64,000 bases of DNA from Nocardioides sp. T2.26MG-1 (GTDB taxonomy: Bacteria; Actinomycetota; Actinomycetes; Propionibacteriales; Nocardioidaceae). How positions within the stretch are numbered: position 1 is the stretch's first letter; every line of letters begins with the position of its first letter. Location of the stretch: positions 1 through 64,000 of the forward strand of contig NZ_CATNLZ010000036.1 in assembly GCF_950101795.1 (NCBI RefSeq), read 5' to 3'. The translations under genes and the position numbers were made by a program. Below the pieces are notes generated by a model, which was not told the origin of the DNA, made no database searches, and worked only from the letters and a program-made list of their open reading frames with translations. Shown here piece by piece: positions 30,911 through 40,122 of the stretch.

Positions 30911-33677
30911 TCACCTTCACGTCGACTCCGGTGGTCGCCTCACCGAACGTGGCATCGCCCGAGTAGGCGACCTCGACGTGGTGGGTGCCGGCGTCCGCGA
31001 ACCTGCCGAGCCGCAGCACGGCGTGCCCGTGCACGAGACGTGCCTGCGCGGTTCGTCCGTCGTACGTCGCCGTCACCGCGCCCGTGGGCACGCCGCCGTC
31101 CCCGGTGACCCGCACGACGAGCGTGACCGGCACCAGGTTCGCGATGGTCGTCGCGGGCACCGCCCGTGCTGTCACGGTGGCCCCGGCCTTGATCGCGGGC
31201 AGATCGATCCCGACGACCTCCGGGTCGTGGTCGGAGGCCCGGTAGGGGTCTGGCGCGTAGAAGTCGGTCGCGTTGTAGTTGTAGCGGCTGTACTCGAACG
31301 CGATCGACTCGTCGGCGTTGATGTTCCAGATGTCCACGCCGGTGACCATCGCCGCGGCCGCCGGACTGGCGAGCACGTGGTCGAGGGAGCCGGCCATGCC
31401 GTCGTAGCTGTACGTCGTCTCCTCCGGGTCGGTGGTCGACTCGAGGTTGTCGTAGCCGTCGCCGTACAGGACCTGGAGCGGGTCCTCCTGGGTGTAGGAG
31501 TTGAAGTCGCCGGTCAGGAACACCGCGTCTGTGTCGAGCCCTGCGGCGATCTCGGTGGCGAAGTCGCTGAGCGCCTCCGCCTGCGCGACGCGGTCCGGGT
31601 TGGCATTGCCCTGCCCGGTGCCGTCATCGACGCCGGAGCCCTTGGACTTGAAGTGGTTGACGATCACGGCGAACGCGTCGGAGTCCGGTGCGCCGGTGGC
31701 CTTGAAGCCCTGGGCGAGCGGCTGCCGCGCGTTGGCGAACGCCGCCGACCCGGTCAGCACGTGCGAGGGCCCGACCAGGGTCACGTCGGCGGGCTTGTAG
31801 ATGAACGCCGTGCGGATCACGTCCTGCTCGGCGACCGTCGGCAGGTCGGCCGCGGCGGGCGACGGGGCGTACGCCCAGGTGCCCGCACCGGCGTCGGCGT
31901 TGAGCGCGTCGACGAGCGTCGAGAGCGCGTAGTCCCGGTCGAGGCCGAACTTCACCGAGTTCTCGATCTCCTCCAGCGACACGATGCTCGCGCCGAGGTG
32001 GTCGATCGCCGCGACGATCTTGGCCTGCTGACGCGCGAGGTTGACGTCGTCCGCCGCCCCGCGGGGACCGGGTGAGGCGTCGGTGCCGCAGCGGTTGACG
32101 GTGATGTGGTTGCCGGCGCGGTCGTTGTAGTACGTGCAGGTCCCGAGACCGGCGGCCTCGTAGTCGGCACCGGTGGTCGGGAAGTAGTTGAGCACGTTGA
32201 ACGTCGCCAGCCGGATGTCGCCGCCAACCGGCTCGGGTGCGGCAGTGCGGGTGTCGGTGAAGGTGGCCACGTCCGCTCCGTCGCCGGTCACCTGGCTGGT
32301 GGGCTGGAGGTTCCACATGCCAAAGCGGTACTCCAGCACCAGCGGCTGGTGGAACGTGACCGCCGAGCCGATCCGCACCGGGTTGGACTTCGACAGCCAC
32401 GGCAGCGGGATGCTCTTGTTGGCGGCGGAGCTGAAGTTGATGCTCGCGCCGTCGTCGAGAGTGATCGTCCGGGCGGCGTTCTCGGCCTGGACCGCGGCGA
32501 TCGCGGCCGTGTCCTGGGCGTCGGCGACGTCGGTCGGCTGGACCAGGGGGTGATCTCCGGCTGCGAGCGTGAACGAGGCGTAGAAGTTGGTGTCGTAGTT
32601 GTCGCTGACCGTGAAGTCGCCCTGCGGGACCACGAGCTCGCCCTCGTGCGACTCCTTCTCCGCCGCGGTGTCGAGCTCGGACCACGGCGCCGTCAGCGGC
32701 GTCACCGTGCCCAGCGGGGTCGGCAGCACCGTGACGTCCTCGGCGGCCGGGGTGATCTCGGTGGTCCCGTTGAACTCGCTGACCTTGCCCGTCACCTCCA
32801 CGCTGTCACCGACGGCGACCTTGGCGGTCGCGGCCGAGCCGTAGACGAACACGGCGTCGGAGGCCCCCGGGGTGTCGGGACTGCCGGGCGTCTCGATGTA
32901 GAACCCGTCGTAGCCACCGGTCGGGTACGCCGCGGTCACGACGCCCTCGGTGGTCACCGGGTCCCCGACCAGCGGCGAGACGTCACCGGTGCCCTGGATC
33001 TCCGCGATGGTCGCCTCGGTCGGCTCGGCCGGCGGCTCCGGGTCGGTGGGGCCTGCGGCCTCGGGCGTGGGTGCACCTGCCGCGAACTCGTCCGCGTTGT
33101 TGTCGTTGTCGGCCTTGGTGCGGCTGCTCGAGGTGGTGTTGCTCAGGCCCGCGGCCTTGGCGGTCTCGTAGGTGTTGCTGTTGACCCCGACCAGGTCGAC
33201 GATGCCGTCGCGTACGGCGGTGCCGTCCGCGGCCGGGTTGAGCGCGGTCGTGCCGGAGGCCAGCCAGACCGTGAAGGCCGTTCCGCTCATCGCGATCGTG
33301 CCGGTGGCGTCCGGCGTCGGCAGGGCCGTCGTGCCGCCCGCGCCCACGGCCTCCTGGATCAGGTAGTGGCCACCGGCGGGGACGGTGCCGCTCAGCGCGG
33401 TGACGCCGGACGCGGCCGCGGTCCCGCCGCTGCTGCGGTACTGCACCGACATGCCGTCGACGCTGATCGGCGCCGACGTCGGGTTGTAGAGCTCGATGAA
33501 GTCGTTGGTGTAGGTGGCGCCGGAGTTGCCCCCGCCGCCGTACACCTCGCTGATGACCAGGCCGGTGCTCGCGGCCTGGGCGGTGGGAAGCGGGGCCAGC
33601 GTGAGGCCGGCGACCGCCGCAGCGAGGGTGGCGACTGCCGCCAGACCTCGTCGCGACGCCCGGGACGTCGTGGACAT
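30897..33677 (-). CDS. Secreted ExeM/NucH-type extracellular endonuclease
   Basis: A 926-residue exported protein. After a signal peptide (1-36) comes a lamin-tail domain (LVISEVYGGGGNSGATYTND), an OB-fold-like region (about 220-330), and an endonuclease/exonuclease/phosphatase domain (about 490-800) with RLATFNVLNYF, SLEEIEN, NHFKSKGS, LTGDFNSY and SDHDPEVVG as catalytic motifs. An Ig-like domain closes the C-terminus; no sortase motif is present. It probably degrades extracellular DNA. AAGG-type ribosome-binding site (GGAAGG) precedes ATG 33677. It follows the 5'-nucleotidase gene after a terminator-like hairpin, and the pair could release phosphate from DNA. Confidence 0.9.
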   Translation of the reverse strand: MSTTSRASRRGLAAVATLAAAVAGLTLAPLPTAQAASTGLVISEVYGGGGNSGATYTNDFIELYNPTSAPISVDGMSVQYRSSGGTAAASGVTALSGTVPAGGHYLIQEAVGAGGTTALPTPDATGTIAMSGTAFTVWLASGTTALNPAADGTAVRDGIVDLVGVNSNTYETAKAAGLSNTTSSSRTKADNDNNADEFAAGAPTPEAAGPTDPEPPAEPTEATIAEIQGTGDVSPLVGDPVTTEGVVTAAYPTGGYDGFYIETPGSPDTPGASDAVFVYGSAATAKVAVGDSVEVTGKVSEFNGTTEITPAAEDVTVLPTPLGTVTPLTAPWSELDTAAEKESHEGELVVPQGDFTVSDNYDTNFYASFTLAAGDHPLVQPTDVADAQDTAAIAAVQAENAARTITLDDGASINFSSAANKSIPLPWLSKSNPVRIGSAVTFHQPLVLEYRFGMWNLQPTSQVTGDGADVATFTDTRTAAPEPVGGDIRLATFNVLNYFPTTGADYEAAGLGTCTYYNDRAGNHITVNRCGTDASPGPRGAADDVNLARQQAKIVAAIDHLGASIVSLEEIENSVKFGLDRDYALSTLVDALNADAGAGTWAYAPSPAAADLPTVAEQDVIRTAFIYKPADVTLVGPSHVLTGSAAFANARQPLAQGFKATGAPDSDAFAVIVNHFKSKGSGVDDGTGQGNANPDRVAQAEALSDFATEIAAGLDTDAVFLTGDFNSYTQEDPLQVLYGDGYDNLESTTDPEETTYSYDGMAGSLDHVLASPAAAAMVTGVDIWNINADESIAFEYSRYNYNATDFYAPDPYRASDHDPEVVGIDLPAIKAGATVTARAVPATTIANLVPVTLVVRVTGDGGVPTGAVTATYDGRTAQARLVHGHAVLRLGRFADAGTHHVEVAYSGDATFGEATTGVDVKVIKLF

Positions 33678-33709
33678 GGGAAGCCTTCCGAGTGGGGTGT
33701 AGGGGATCC

Positions 33710-33749
33710 GTCGTCGGGGGCCGCCTCACGGCGGGCCCCGACAGACGAC
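33710..33749 (-). terminator. Hairpin terminator between the nucleotidase and nuclease genes
   Basis: GTCGGGG-g-CCGCC (33713-33725) pairs with GGCGG-g-CCCCGAC (33730-33742) around a TCAC loop, with one internal mismatch and three more outer pairs (GTC/GAC) past a single bulge. It lies directly after the nucleotidase stop at 33753-33755 and upstream of the nuclease ATG. It has no T-run, as usual in GC-rich actinobacteria. It could reduce read-through between the two genes. Confidence 0.6.
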
Positions 33750-33752
33750 GTA

Positions 33753-36077
33753 CTACTTCTTGACGACAGTGATGCTCAGGGTCGTCGACGACCGCATGAT
33801 CGAGTCGTTGCCGAGATACCGCACCGTAACGCTCTTCCTGCCGACCTTGCCGTACGGCTTCAGCTTGACGACGGCCGCCCCGTTCTTGAGGGTCGCGGTG
33901 TAGGCGTTGCCGCCGGTCCTGATGACGACCTTGCCGTGCGCGGCCGCGCCGCCGGAGGTGACCTGCACGCTGATGGTCGGGCGGGTCTTGCCGACGACGG
34001 CCTTCGTGGGCTTGGCCGTGGCGGACACCGACGAGAAGGCCTTCTTGAACGTCACCGGCACCGCCACGGTGGTGCCGGTCGTGGCGCCGGTCACGGTCAG
34101 GGTGTGATCGCCCGGCTGCACGGACGCGGGCAGCGTCACCTGCACCTGGGCCACGCCGGTCTCGTCGAACTGCCCGTCGGGGACCGTGCTGTCGACCGGG
34201 AACTCGCCGAGCTGCACCTCACCGAGCGACACGCTCACCGTGTCGTCCTTGACGTCCGACGCGTTCGAGAACGCCAGCGAGGACAGCCCGAAGGAGACCG
34301 TCCGGCTGCGGTAGACCGACGTGCCCGACGGGTAGCTCACGCCGACCGCATGCTGCTGGTACGACGGCTCGAGCGGGGTCTCCGACGCGAAGGTGTCGAG
34401 GTAGTCGACCATCGCCTGCAGGTCGGTCTTGCCGGTGTCACTGTGAGTGGCGGCCTCCTTGAACACGGCGAAGTTGTCGCCACCGCTGGACAGGAACGAG
34501 TTCGCCGTGACCGAGTAGGTCACCGCGGGCCGGATCGGCTCGCCGTTGAGCCACATCTGCTGCACGTGCTCGCCAGCGGGAGCGGCGGGCTCGTAGGTGT
34601 AGGTGAAGCCGTCGGACGTGCCGAGCTTGAGGAACGGCCGCGAGGAGCCCTCGGGCTGCCACTGCTGCTCGAGCATCGTCTTGATCTGGGCGCCCGTCAT
34701 GTCCATGTTCACCAGCGTGTTGGCGAACGGCTGGGCCGTCGCCGCCTGCTTGTAGGTGAGGGTCGCCGGGTAGCCGTTCTCGTTGAGACCGAGCAGGTCC
34801 TGACGCAGCCCACCCGGGTTCATGACGGCGAGCTGGGCACTCCCGGCCTCGGGGCTCGACGTCGCCCACCGCTGCACCTCGGCGACCATGTTGCCCTGGG
34901 TCGACTCGCCACCGCGGTTGACCGTGGTGCCGTCGGCGAGCCTCGCGAGCTTGAACGGCGCAGCGATCTCTCCGAGCGGCTTGGCACCGAGCACCTCCGC
35001 CTGGCCGACCGCGTCGTCGACGATCTTCTGCACGCCAGCGTCCGTCGGGTAGACGGGTGCGATCACGCCGTCCTTGTTGGTGACCAGCGGGAGCAGGTTC
35101 TGCTCGACACCGAGCACGTCTTGGGTGGTGGGGTCGAGGGAGAAGACGAGCTGGTTGAGGTTCATGCCGTACTGACCGGCCGAGACCACCGGACGCTCGG
35201 TGAGCGCGCGGCCCGACCAGCCGGCCACCGGGAACTTGCAGTTGTACGCGAGGTGGGTGTGCCCGGAGATGATCGCGTCGACGTTGTCGTCGACGCCGGT
35301 GATGATGCTGCCGAAGTCGGAGGCCGGGTCGTCGTCCATCGTCGCGCAGTCGGTGCCCGACGCACCCTCGTGGACCAGCAGGACCACGATGTCCGCGCCG
35401 TCCGCCTTGAGGTCGTCAGCGGTCTTGTTCGCCGCGGCGACGATGTCGGTCACCTCGAGGTCGGCGATGCCCGCCGGAGAGACGAGCTCACCGAGGTGCT
35501 CGGTGACCGCGCCCACGAAGCCGACCTGGACGTCGCCGAAGTCCTTGATCCAGGACTCAGGGACAGCCGGGTTGCCGGTCGCCTTCACCTTCACGTTGGC
35601 GCTGATGTACTGCCACTGGGCACCGCCGTAGGGGTTGGTGTCGGCGTTGTACGGCGCCATCACCCGGTTGAGCAGGTCGTCGTACCCCTTGTCGAACTCG
35701 TGGTTGCCGACTGCCGAGACCTCGAGGCCGGCCGCGTTCAGCGCGTCGATGGTCGGCTTGTCCTGGGCGATGAACGACGTGAACGTCGAGGCACCGATCA
35801 GGTCGCCGGCGGCGGCGAAGACGGTGTCGGGGTGCTCGCCGCGGAGCTGGTTGACCGCGCCGGCGAGCTCGCCGGCCCCGCCGAACAGGTCGTACTTGCT
35901 GAGGCTCTGTTCGACCCGACCGTGGAAGTCGTTGATGCCGAGGATCTGGATGTCGACGGGGTCGGCGGCGTGGGCAGCGGGGCTGACCAACGTGGTGGAC
36001 GTCGCGACGAGCGCGAGCCCGGCGGTGGCGGTCAGGGCACGGATGCCCCGTCGCGCCCGAGTACTACTGGTGGGCAC
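33753..36077 (-). CDS. Secreted bifunctional 5'-nucleotidase (UshA/NadN-like)
   Basis: A 774-residue exported metallophosphoesterase with GTG start 36077. A signal peptide (about 1-34, ending AAHA) precedes the metallophosphatase domain with ILGINDFHGR, GDLIGAS, VGNHEFDKG and SGHTHLAYN as metal-binding motifs. The 5'-nucleotidase C-terminal domain has MNPGGLRQDLL and FANTLVNMDMTGAQI with SSGGDNF. An Ig-like domain (about 680-774) is at the end. It should dephosphorylate nucleotides outside the cell. GTG is supported by AAAGG about 8 bases upstream. The longer frame to 36203 would remove the signal peptide from the N-terminus. Confidence 0.9.
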   Translation of the reverse strand: MPTSSTRARRGIRALTATAGLALVATSTTLVSPAAHAADPVDIQILGINDFHGRVEQSLSKYDLFGGAGELAGAVNQLRGEHPDTVFAAAGDLIGASTFTSFIAQDKPTIDALNAAGLEVSAVGNHEFDKGYDDLLNRVMAPYNADTNPYGGAQWQYISANVKVKATGNPAVPESWIKDFGDVQVGFVGAVTEHLGELVSPAGIADLEVTDIVAAANKTADDLKADGADIVVLLVHEGASGTDCATMDDDPASDFGSIITGVDDNVDAIISGHTHLAYNCKFPVAGWSGRALTERPVVSAGQYGMNLNQLVFSLDPTTQDVLGVEQNLLPLVTNKDGVIAPVYPTDAGVQKIVDDAVGQAEVLGAKPLGEIAAPFKLARLADGTTVNRGGESTQGNMVAEVQRWATSSPEAGSAQLAVMNPGGLRQDLLGLNENGYPATLTYKQAATAQPFANTLVNMDMTGAQIKTMLEQQWQPEGSSRPFLKLGTSDGFTYTYEPAAPAGEHVQQMWLNGEPIRPAVTYSVTANSFLSSGGDNFAVFKEAATHSDTGKTDLQAMVDYLDTFASETPLEPSYQQHAVGVSYPSGTSVYRSRTVSFGLSSLAFSNASDVKDDTVSVSLGEVQLGEFPVDSTVPDGQFDETGVAQVQVTLPASVQPGDHTLTVTGATTGTTVAVPVTFKKAFSSVSATAKPTKAVVGKTRPTISVQVTSGGAAAHGKVVIRTGGNAYTATLKNGAAVVKLKPYGKVGRKSVTVRYLGNDSIMRSSTTLSITVVKK

Positions 36078-36279
36078 TAGATGGACCTTTCGACTGGTGG
36101 AGAAAGGGTGGTGCCTGGAACCTAACCCCACGCCGCCGGAAGAAATCCAGAGTCCAAGTGCCCAGGACGTAACGGTTCGGCTACCAACGGATGGCGACCG
36201 CAAAGAATGCTGTTCAGCTCACAGTTTGCAACGGCAGAAGTCGCCGATGCCGGGATCTTCGACCGGGCAGATGTCGCTG
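36078..36279. other. 202-base intergenic region upstream of the nucleotidase
   Basis: This gap between pgsA (ending 36280) and the nucleotidase start is less GC-rich than its neighbours around 36190-36240. It should hold the nucleotidase promoter. I saw no perfect Pho box or palindrome and no RNA gene. Confidence 0.4.
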
Positions 36280-36891
36280 TCAGGCCGAGCGGAGCTGGTG
36301 GCGCTGCTTCCAGACCCCGTGGAAGAACTCCCAGCCCGACCACAGGGTCAGCGCGACGGCCACGGCGAGGCACGCCTGGGCGACGTAGAACAGCACGTCG
36401 CCGGGCACCTCGGCCCAGCCCGGCAGGTCGGTGTCGCGCAGCGGCAGGCACAGGGTGCCGAGTGCGAGCGCCTGGAAGGTGGTCTTCAGCTTGCCGAGGT
36501 CGGCCGCCGCGATCACGACCTTCTTCAGGATCGAGAGCCGCAGCAGCGTGACGCTCCACTCGCGCACCAGCACCACGATCGTCACCCACCACCACACGTC
36601 GCCGACCACGGACAGCCCGATCAGAGCCATCCCGGTGATCGCCTTGTCCGCGATCGGGTCGGCGATCTTGCCGAAGTTCGTGACGAGGTTGTGCTTGCGA
36701 GCCAGGTCGCCGTCGATCTTGTCGGTGATCATCGCGAGCCCGAACAGCACGTAGGCGATACAGCGCCACAGGATCGAGTCGCCGCCGTCGACGAGCAGCG
36801 CCCACCCGAAGAACGGGACCATCACGATCCGGAGGGTGGTCAGCACGTTGGGCACGTTCCAGTTGCTGGGCGGTGCCTGCACCTCGGCCAT
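36280..36891 (-). CDS. pgsA: CDP-alcohol phosphatidyltransferase, probable PgsA
   Basis: A 203-residue membrane enzyme of phospholipid synthesis, likely phosphatidylglycerophosphate synthase. The family signature appears as DKIDGDLARKHNLVTNFGKI with DPIADK, which holds the metal-binding Asp residues. Several hydrophobic helices flank it. The ATG shares one base with the rimO stop (TGATG), so it is coupled to rimO, as usual in actinobacteria. In Mycobacterium the corresponding gene is annotated pgsA3. Confidence 0.88.
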   Translation of the reverse strand: MAEVQAPPSNWNVPNVLTTLRIVMVPFFGWALLVDGGDSILWRCIAYVLFGLAMITDKIDGDLARKHNLVTNFGKIADPIADKAITGMALIGLSVVGDVWWWVTIVVLVREWSVTLLRLSILKKVVIAAADLGKLKTTFQALALGTLCLPLRDTDLPGWAEVPGDVLFYVAQACLAVAVALTLWSGWEFFHGVWKQRHQLRSA

Positions 36892-38318
36892 CACAGCGCC
36901 CTCGCGTAGAGGTCGGCGCCCTCGCTGTCGACGACCACGGCGCGCACCAGGTCGCCCACCTGCGGCCCAGGCTCGATCAGGTACGTCGAGCCGTCGACCT
37001 CGGGGCCCTGGTGGGCGGCGCGGCCCTCGACCGCCCCGTCGACCGCTGCGTCGTCGACGCGCTCGACGAGCACCTCGACCTCCTCGCCGACGCGGTCCGC
37101 GGCCCGCTGGGAGGTGAGCTCCTCGACCAGCGCCGTCACGTGCTCCACGCGCACCCGGACCTCGTCGTCGTCGAGCTTGCCGTCGTACGTCGCGGCCTCG
37201 GTGCCGTCCTCGTCGGAGTAGCCGAACACCCCGGTGACGTCGAGACGCGCGGCGACCAGGAAGTCGCACAGGACCTCGAGGTCCTCCTCGGTCTCGCCGG
37301 GGAACCCCACGATGACGTTGCTACGGACGCCGGCCGCCGGCGCGAGGCCGCGGACCTGCTCGAGCAGCGCCAGGAAGCTGTCCGGGTCGCCGAAGCGGCG
37401 CATCCGGCGCAGCACAGTGGCGCTGGCGTGCTGGAACGACAGGTCGAAGTACGGCGCAACGCCCGGCGTCCCGGCGATGGCCGAGATCAGTCCGGGGCGG
37501 GTCTCGGCGGGCTGCAGGTAGGAGACCCGCACCCGCTCGACGCCGTCGACGGCCGCCAGCTCGGGCAGCAGCGTCTCGAGGAGCCGCAGGTCGCCGAGGT
37601 CCTTGCCGTAGGACGTGGAGTTCTCGCTGACCAGGAACAGCTCGCGGACGCCCTGCTCCCCCAGCCAGCGGGCCTCCTGCAGCACGTCGCTGGGCCGGCG
37701 GCTCACGAACGAGCCGCGGAAGGACGGGATCGCGCAGAACGAGCAGCGCCGGTCGCAGCCGCTCGCGAGCTTGAGCGCGGCCGTGGGACCGGGGTCGAGG
37801 CGCCGCCGTACGGAGGCCGGCCCGGAGGCGTGCCCGGGCACCGGGGTCGTGGACAGGGCGCGCTCGACCGGCGTGATCGGGAGCAGCGTGCGCCGGTCGT
37901 GCGGCGTGTGCGCCTCGTGGTGCTCCCCCGCGACGATCGACCGGAGCCGGGCCGCGATGTCGGGGTAGTCGTCGAACCCGAGCACCGCGTCGGCCTCGGG
38001 CAGCGACGCCGCGAGGTCCTTGCCGTAGCGCTCGGCCATGCAGCCCACCGCCACGACCGCCTGCGGGCGGCCGTGCTCCTTGAGGTCGGCGGCCTGGAGC
38101 AGCGTGTCGACCGAGTCCTTCTTGGCGGCCTCGACGAAGCCGCAGGTGTTGACGACGACCGTGTCGGCGTCGGCGGGATCCTCGACGAGACGGAAGCCGT
38201 CCGCCTCCAGACGGCCGGCCAGCTCCTCGGAGTCGACCTCGTTGCGCGCGCAGCCGAGGGTCACCATCGCCACCGACAGCAGGTCGCGGACGGGGACAGG
38301 GCTCGAGTCAGTGGTCAT
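36891..38318 (-). CDS. rimO: Ribosomal protein S12 methylthiotransferase RimO
   Basis: A 475-residue radical-SAM methylthiotransferase that modifies an Asp of ribosomal protein S12. The N-terminal UPF0004 domain has MVTLGCARNEVDSEEL and NTCGF with two [4Fe-4S] Cys residues plus VGCMAERYG. The radical-SAM cluster motif is CDRRCSFCAIPSFRG, and a TRAM domain ends the protein. Start ATG 38318 fits the domain; the frame continues to 38498 in a low-complexity stretch. A TTGACA with a CATACT lies just upstream (complement of 38330-38339). The stop overlaps pgsA. Confidence 0.92.
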   Translation of the reverse strand: MTTDSSPVPVRDLLSVAMVTLGCARNEVDSEELAGRLEADGFRLVEDPADADTVVVNTCGFVEAAKKDSVDTLLQAADLKEHGRPQAVVAVGCMAERYGKDLAASLPEADAVLGFDDYPDIAARLRSIVAGEHHEAHTPHDRRTLLPITPVERALSTTPVPGHASGPASVRRRLDPGPTAALKLASGCDRRCSFCAIPSFRGSFVSRRPSDVLQEARWLGEQGVRELFLVSENSTSYGKDLGDLRLLETLLPELAAVDGVERVRVSYLQPAETRPGLISAIAGTPGVAPYFDLSFQHASATVLRRMRRFGDPDSFLALLEQVRGLAPAAGVRSNVIVGFPGETEEDLEVLCDFLVAARLDVTGVFGYSDEDGTEAATYDGKLDDDEVRVRVEHVTALVEELTSQRAADRVGEEVEVLVERVDDAAVDGAVEGRAAHQGPEVDGSTYLIEPGPQVGDLVRAVVVDSEGADLYARAL

Positions 38319-38403
38319 GGTCGTCCCCGAGTATGTCAACCGAGCAGCAGGGCGTCGAAACGACGACCCCGCCCCCTCGGCCAAGTGGCCGGTCGATGGC
38401 GCG

Positions 38404-40122
38404 TCAGTCGGAGCTCGCGGCGAAGGTGTTCTGGGCCGGTTGGCCCTCCTCGCCGAGCGCGCCGCGCTTCTGCCCGTCCACGGTGACCTGCAGTGCACCG
38501 TCCGAGGACTGCACCCGCACCGGCGGCGAGGCCTTGAGCTTCTTGGAGTCGCCGAACGCCAGGTCGCCGGAGAAGACGATCTCCCCGGTCGCGTCGAAGA
38601 CCTTCACGTGGGCACCGCCCGCGGCGGCCTTCAGCGCCACGGACACCGGGGGCCCGGCCTTGACCGCGTTCGACGGCGAGCCGTTGAGCACCGGCTTGTG
38701 GCTGAGCTCCACGGGGCTGTCCATCACCAGGCGCGCGATCGACCAAGCCAGCACGATCGCCATCACCGCGGCGACCAGCACCGACCAGTTCGGGCCGCCG
38801 CGGGTGCTGCGGATGGGCCCATCGACTCCGGTCGCGAGCTCGGCCTCGAACACCCGTCGGGCGTCGATGGGGGCGTCGGCATAGCGCTCGTCGTACGACA
38901 CCAGCAGCGGTGCCGCATCGACGCCCAGGACCCGGGCCAGCGTGCGCAGGTGGCCGCGGGCGTAGAAGTCGCCGCCGCAGGGCGCGAAGTCGTCGACCTC
39001 GATGGACTCGATGACGTGGGGACGGATCCGGGTGCGCTCGGCGAGCTGGTCGACCGTCAGGCCGAGACGGGTCCGCGCAGACGCCAGCTCGGGTCCGACG
39101 ACCGGGTCGGCGGCCGGCTCGACCGCGGCCTGGTCGAAGACCAGGTCGTCGATCACGGGTGAATCGCCGCGGCGCAGCTCGGCGAACTCGGGCAGCCAGG
39201 CGCTGGTCGCGTCCGCGTCATCGGGGTCGGCCGCGAGCGCTGCGGCGCCGTCGAAGCGCGCCTCCACGCGGGCCGCCGTGACCGGGTCGCGCAGCGGCAG
39301 CGGGGTCGCGCTCGCCACGACCGGCAGCGCGACCGTCGGCTCCGGTCCGGGCGCGGTCTCGACCTCGCCCTGGGGCTCCATCTCGGGCTCGCCGGCGGTC
39401 GTGCCGGGCGTCAGCCGCAGCCGGGTGGCCAGGAAGCCGATGCCGCGGGCCAGGGTCGGCCGCGGGTCGTGCAGCAGAGGGTGGTGGACGCCGGGCTCGT
39501 CGTCCTCGGGGTCCTCCTCCGCGAGGTCCGCCTCGCGGAGGTCGATCTCGCCGGTCGGCTCGTCGGTCGTCTCGTCGGTCGGTTCGACCCACTCGTCGTG
39601 GACGTCCTCCGGGACGTGCGCCAGCACCTCGACCACCTGGTCGGGGTCCCCCGCCAGCTCCGCGAGGGCCTCGGTCAGGCCGGCGCCGGCGCCGACCACA
39701 CGGGTGGACAGCGACAGCGGCACCGAGAGCACCGTGACGTCGGGATCGCGGGGCACCAGCACGATGCGGCCGTCGTGGAGCAGGCCACGCCGCGGCTCGT
39801 GCTCGACGTACTCGATCTCGTGCCAGGGCATCCCGTGCCAGGTGCCGCGACGGCGCAGCCGGACGCCCTGTTGGTCGACGACCAGCAGCGGCACCCGTGC
39901 GTCGACGAGCGACTGGAGGTGCGCGACCGCGATCGCACCGGTGACGACCGCCAGCGCCCAGTCGAGCCAGCCGCCGCCGCCGATGGCCCGGGACAGGTAG
40001 GCGATCGCGACCAGCGCCGCGATCCCGCCGACCGGCGCCGCGAGGCGGGCGTCGACACGGACCTCGAGCGGCGCGCGCTCGGCGTCGGTGGTCTCCTGCA
40101 GATCCATGCTGAGGTTGCTCAC
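38404..40122 (-). CDS. RodZ-like helix-turn-helix membrane protein with an N-terminal PH-like domain
   Basis: A 572-residue protein. Residues 30-70 contain two membrane helices followed by a PH-like beta region (VPLLVVDQQGVRLRRRGTWHG). An acidic linker (about 165-330) leads to an HTH_25 domain (LASARTRLGLTVDQLAERTR, about 350-415), a single membrane helix (about 452-468), and a C-terminal DUF4115-like domain. The last three are the RodZ layout, which links membrane and cytoskeleton in cell-shape control. The extra N-terminal part makes it longer than classic RodZ. GTG 40122 overlaps the ftsK stop (GTGA); an ATG at 40107 is an alternative. Confidence 0.75.
   Translation of the reverse strand: MSNLSMDLQETTDAERAPLEVRVDARLAAPVGGIAALVAIAYLSRAIGGGGWLDWALAVVTGAIAVAHLQSLVDARVPLLVVDQQGVRLRRRGTWHGMPWHEIEYVEHEPRRGLLHDGRIVLVPRDPDVTVLSVPLSLSTRVVGAGAGLTEALAELAGDPDQVVEVLAHVPEDVHDEWVEPTDETTDEPTGEIDLREADLAEEDPEDDEPGVHHPLLHDPRPTLARGIGFLATRLRLTPGTTAGEPEMEPQGEVETAPGPEPTVALPVVASATPLPLRDPVTAARVEARFDGAAALAADPDDADATSAWLPEFAELRRGDSPVIDDLVFDQAAVEPAADPVVGPELASARTRLGLTVDQLAERTRIRPHVIESIEVDDFAPCGGDFYARGHLRTLARVLGVDAAPLLVSYDERYADAPIDARRVFEAELATGVDGPIRSTRGGPNWSVLVAAVMAIVLAWSIARLVMDSPVELSHKPVLNGSPSNAVKAGPPVSVALKAAAGGAHVKVFDATGEIVFSGDLAFGDSKKLKASPPVRVQSSDGALQVTVDGQKRGALGEEGQPAQNTFAASSD

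Noticed and set aside
32106..36080. A 1324-codon plus-strand frame opposite the nuclease and nucleotidase
   Set aside because: Composition is Arg/Gly/Val-rich low complexity, and the opposite strand encodes two well-supported secreted enzymes with catalytic motifs.
36215..36240. Possible Pho box (GTTCAGCTCAC followed by AGTTTGCAACG) upstream of the nucleotidase
   Set aside because: The second unit matches poorly, and the orientation and distance do not fit the nucleotidase promoter; only suggestive.
38378..38391. CGGCC-AAGT-GGCCG hairpin after the rodZ-like gene as a terminator
   Set aside because: The stem is only 5 base pairs with no T-run, and short GC stems are common here by chance.
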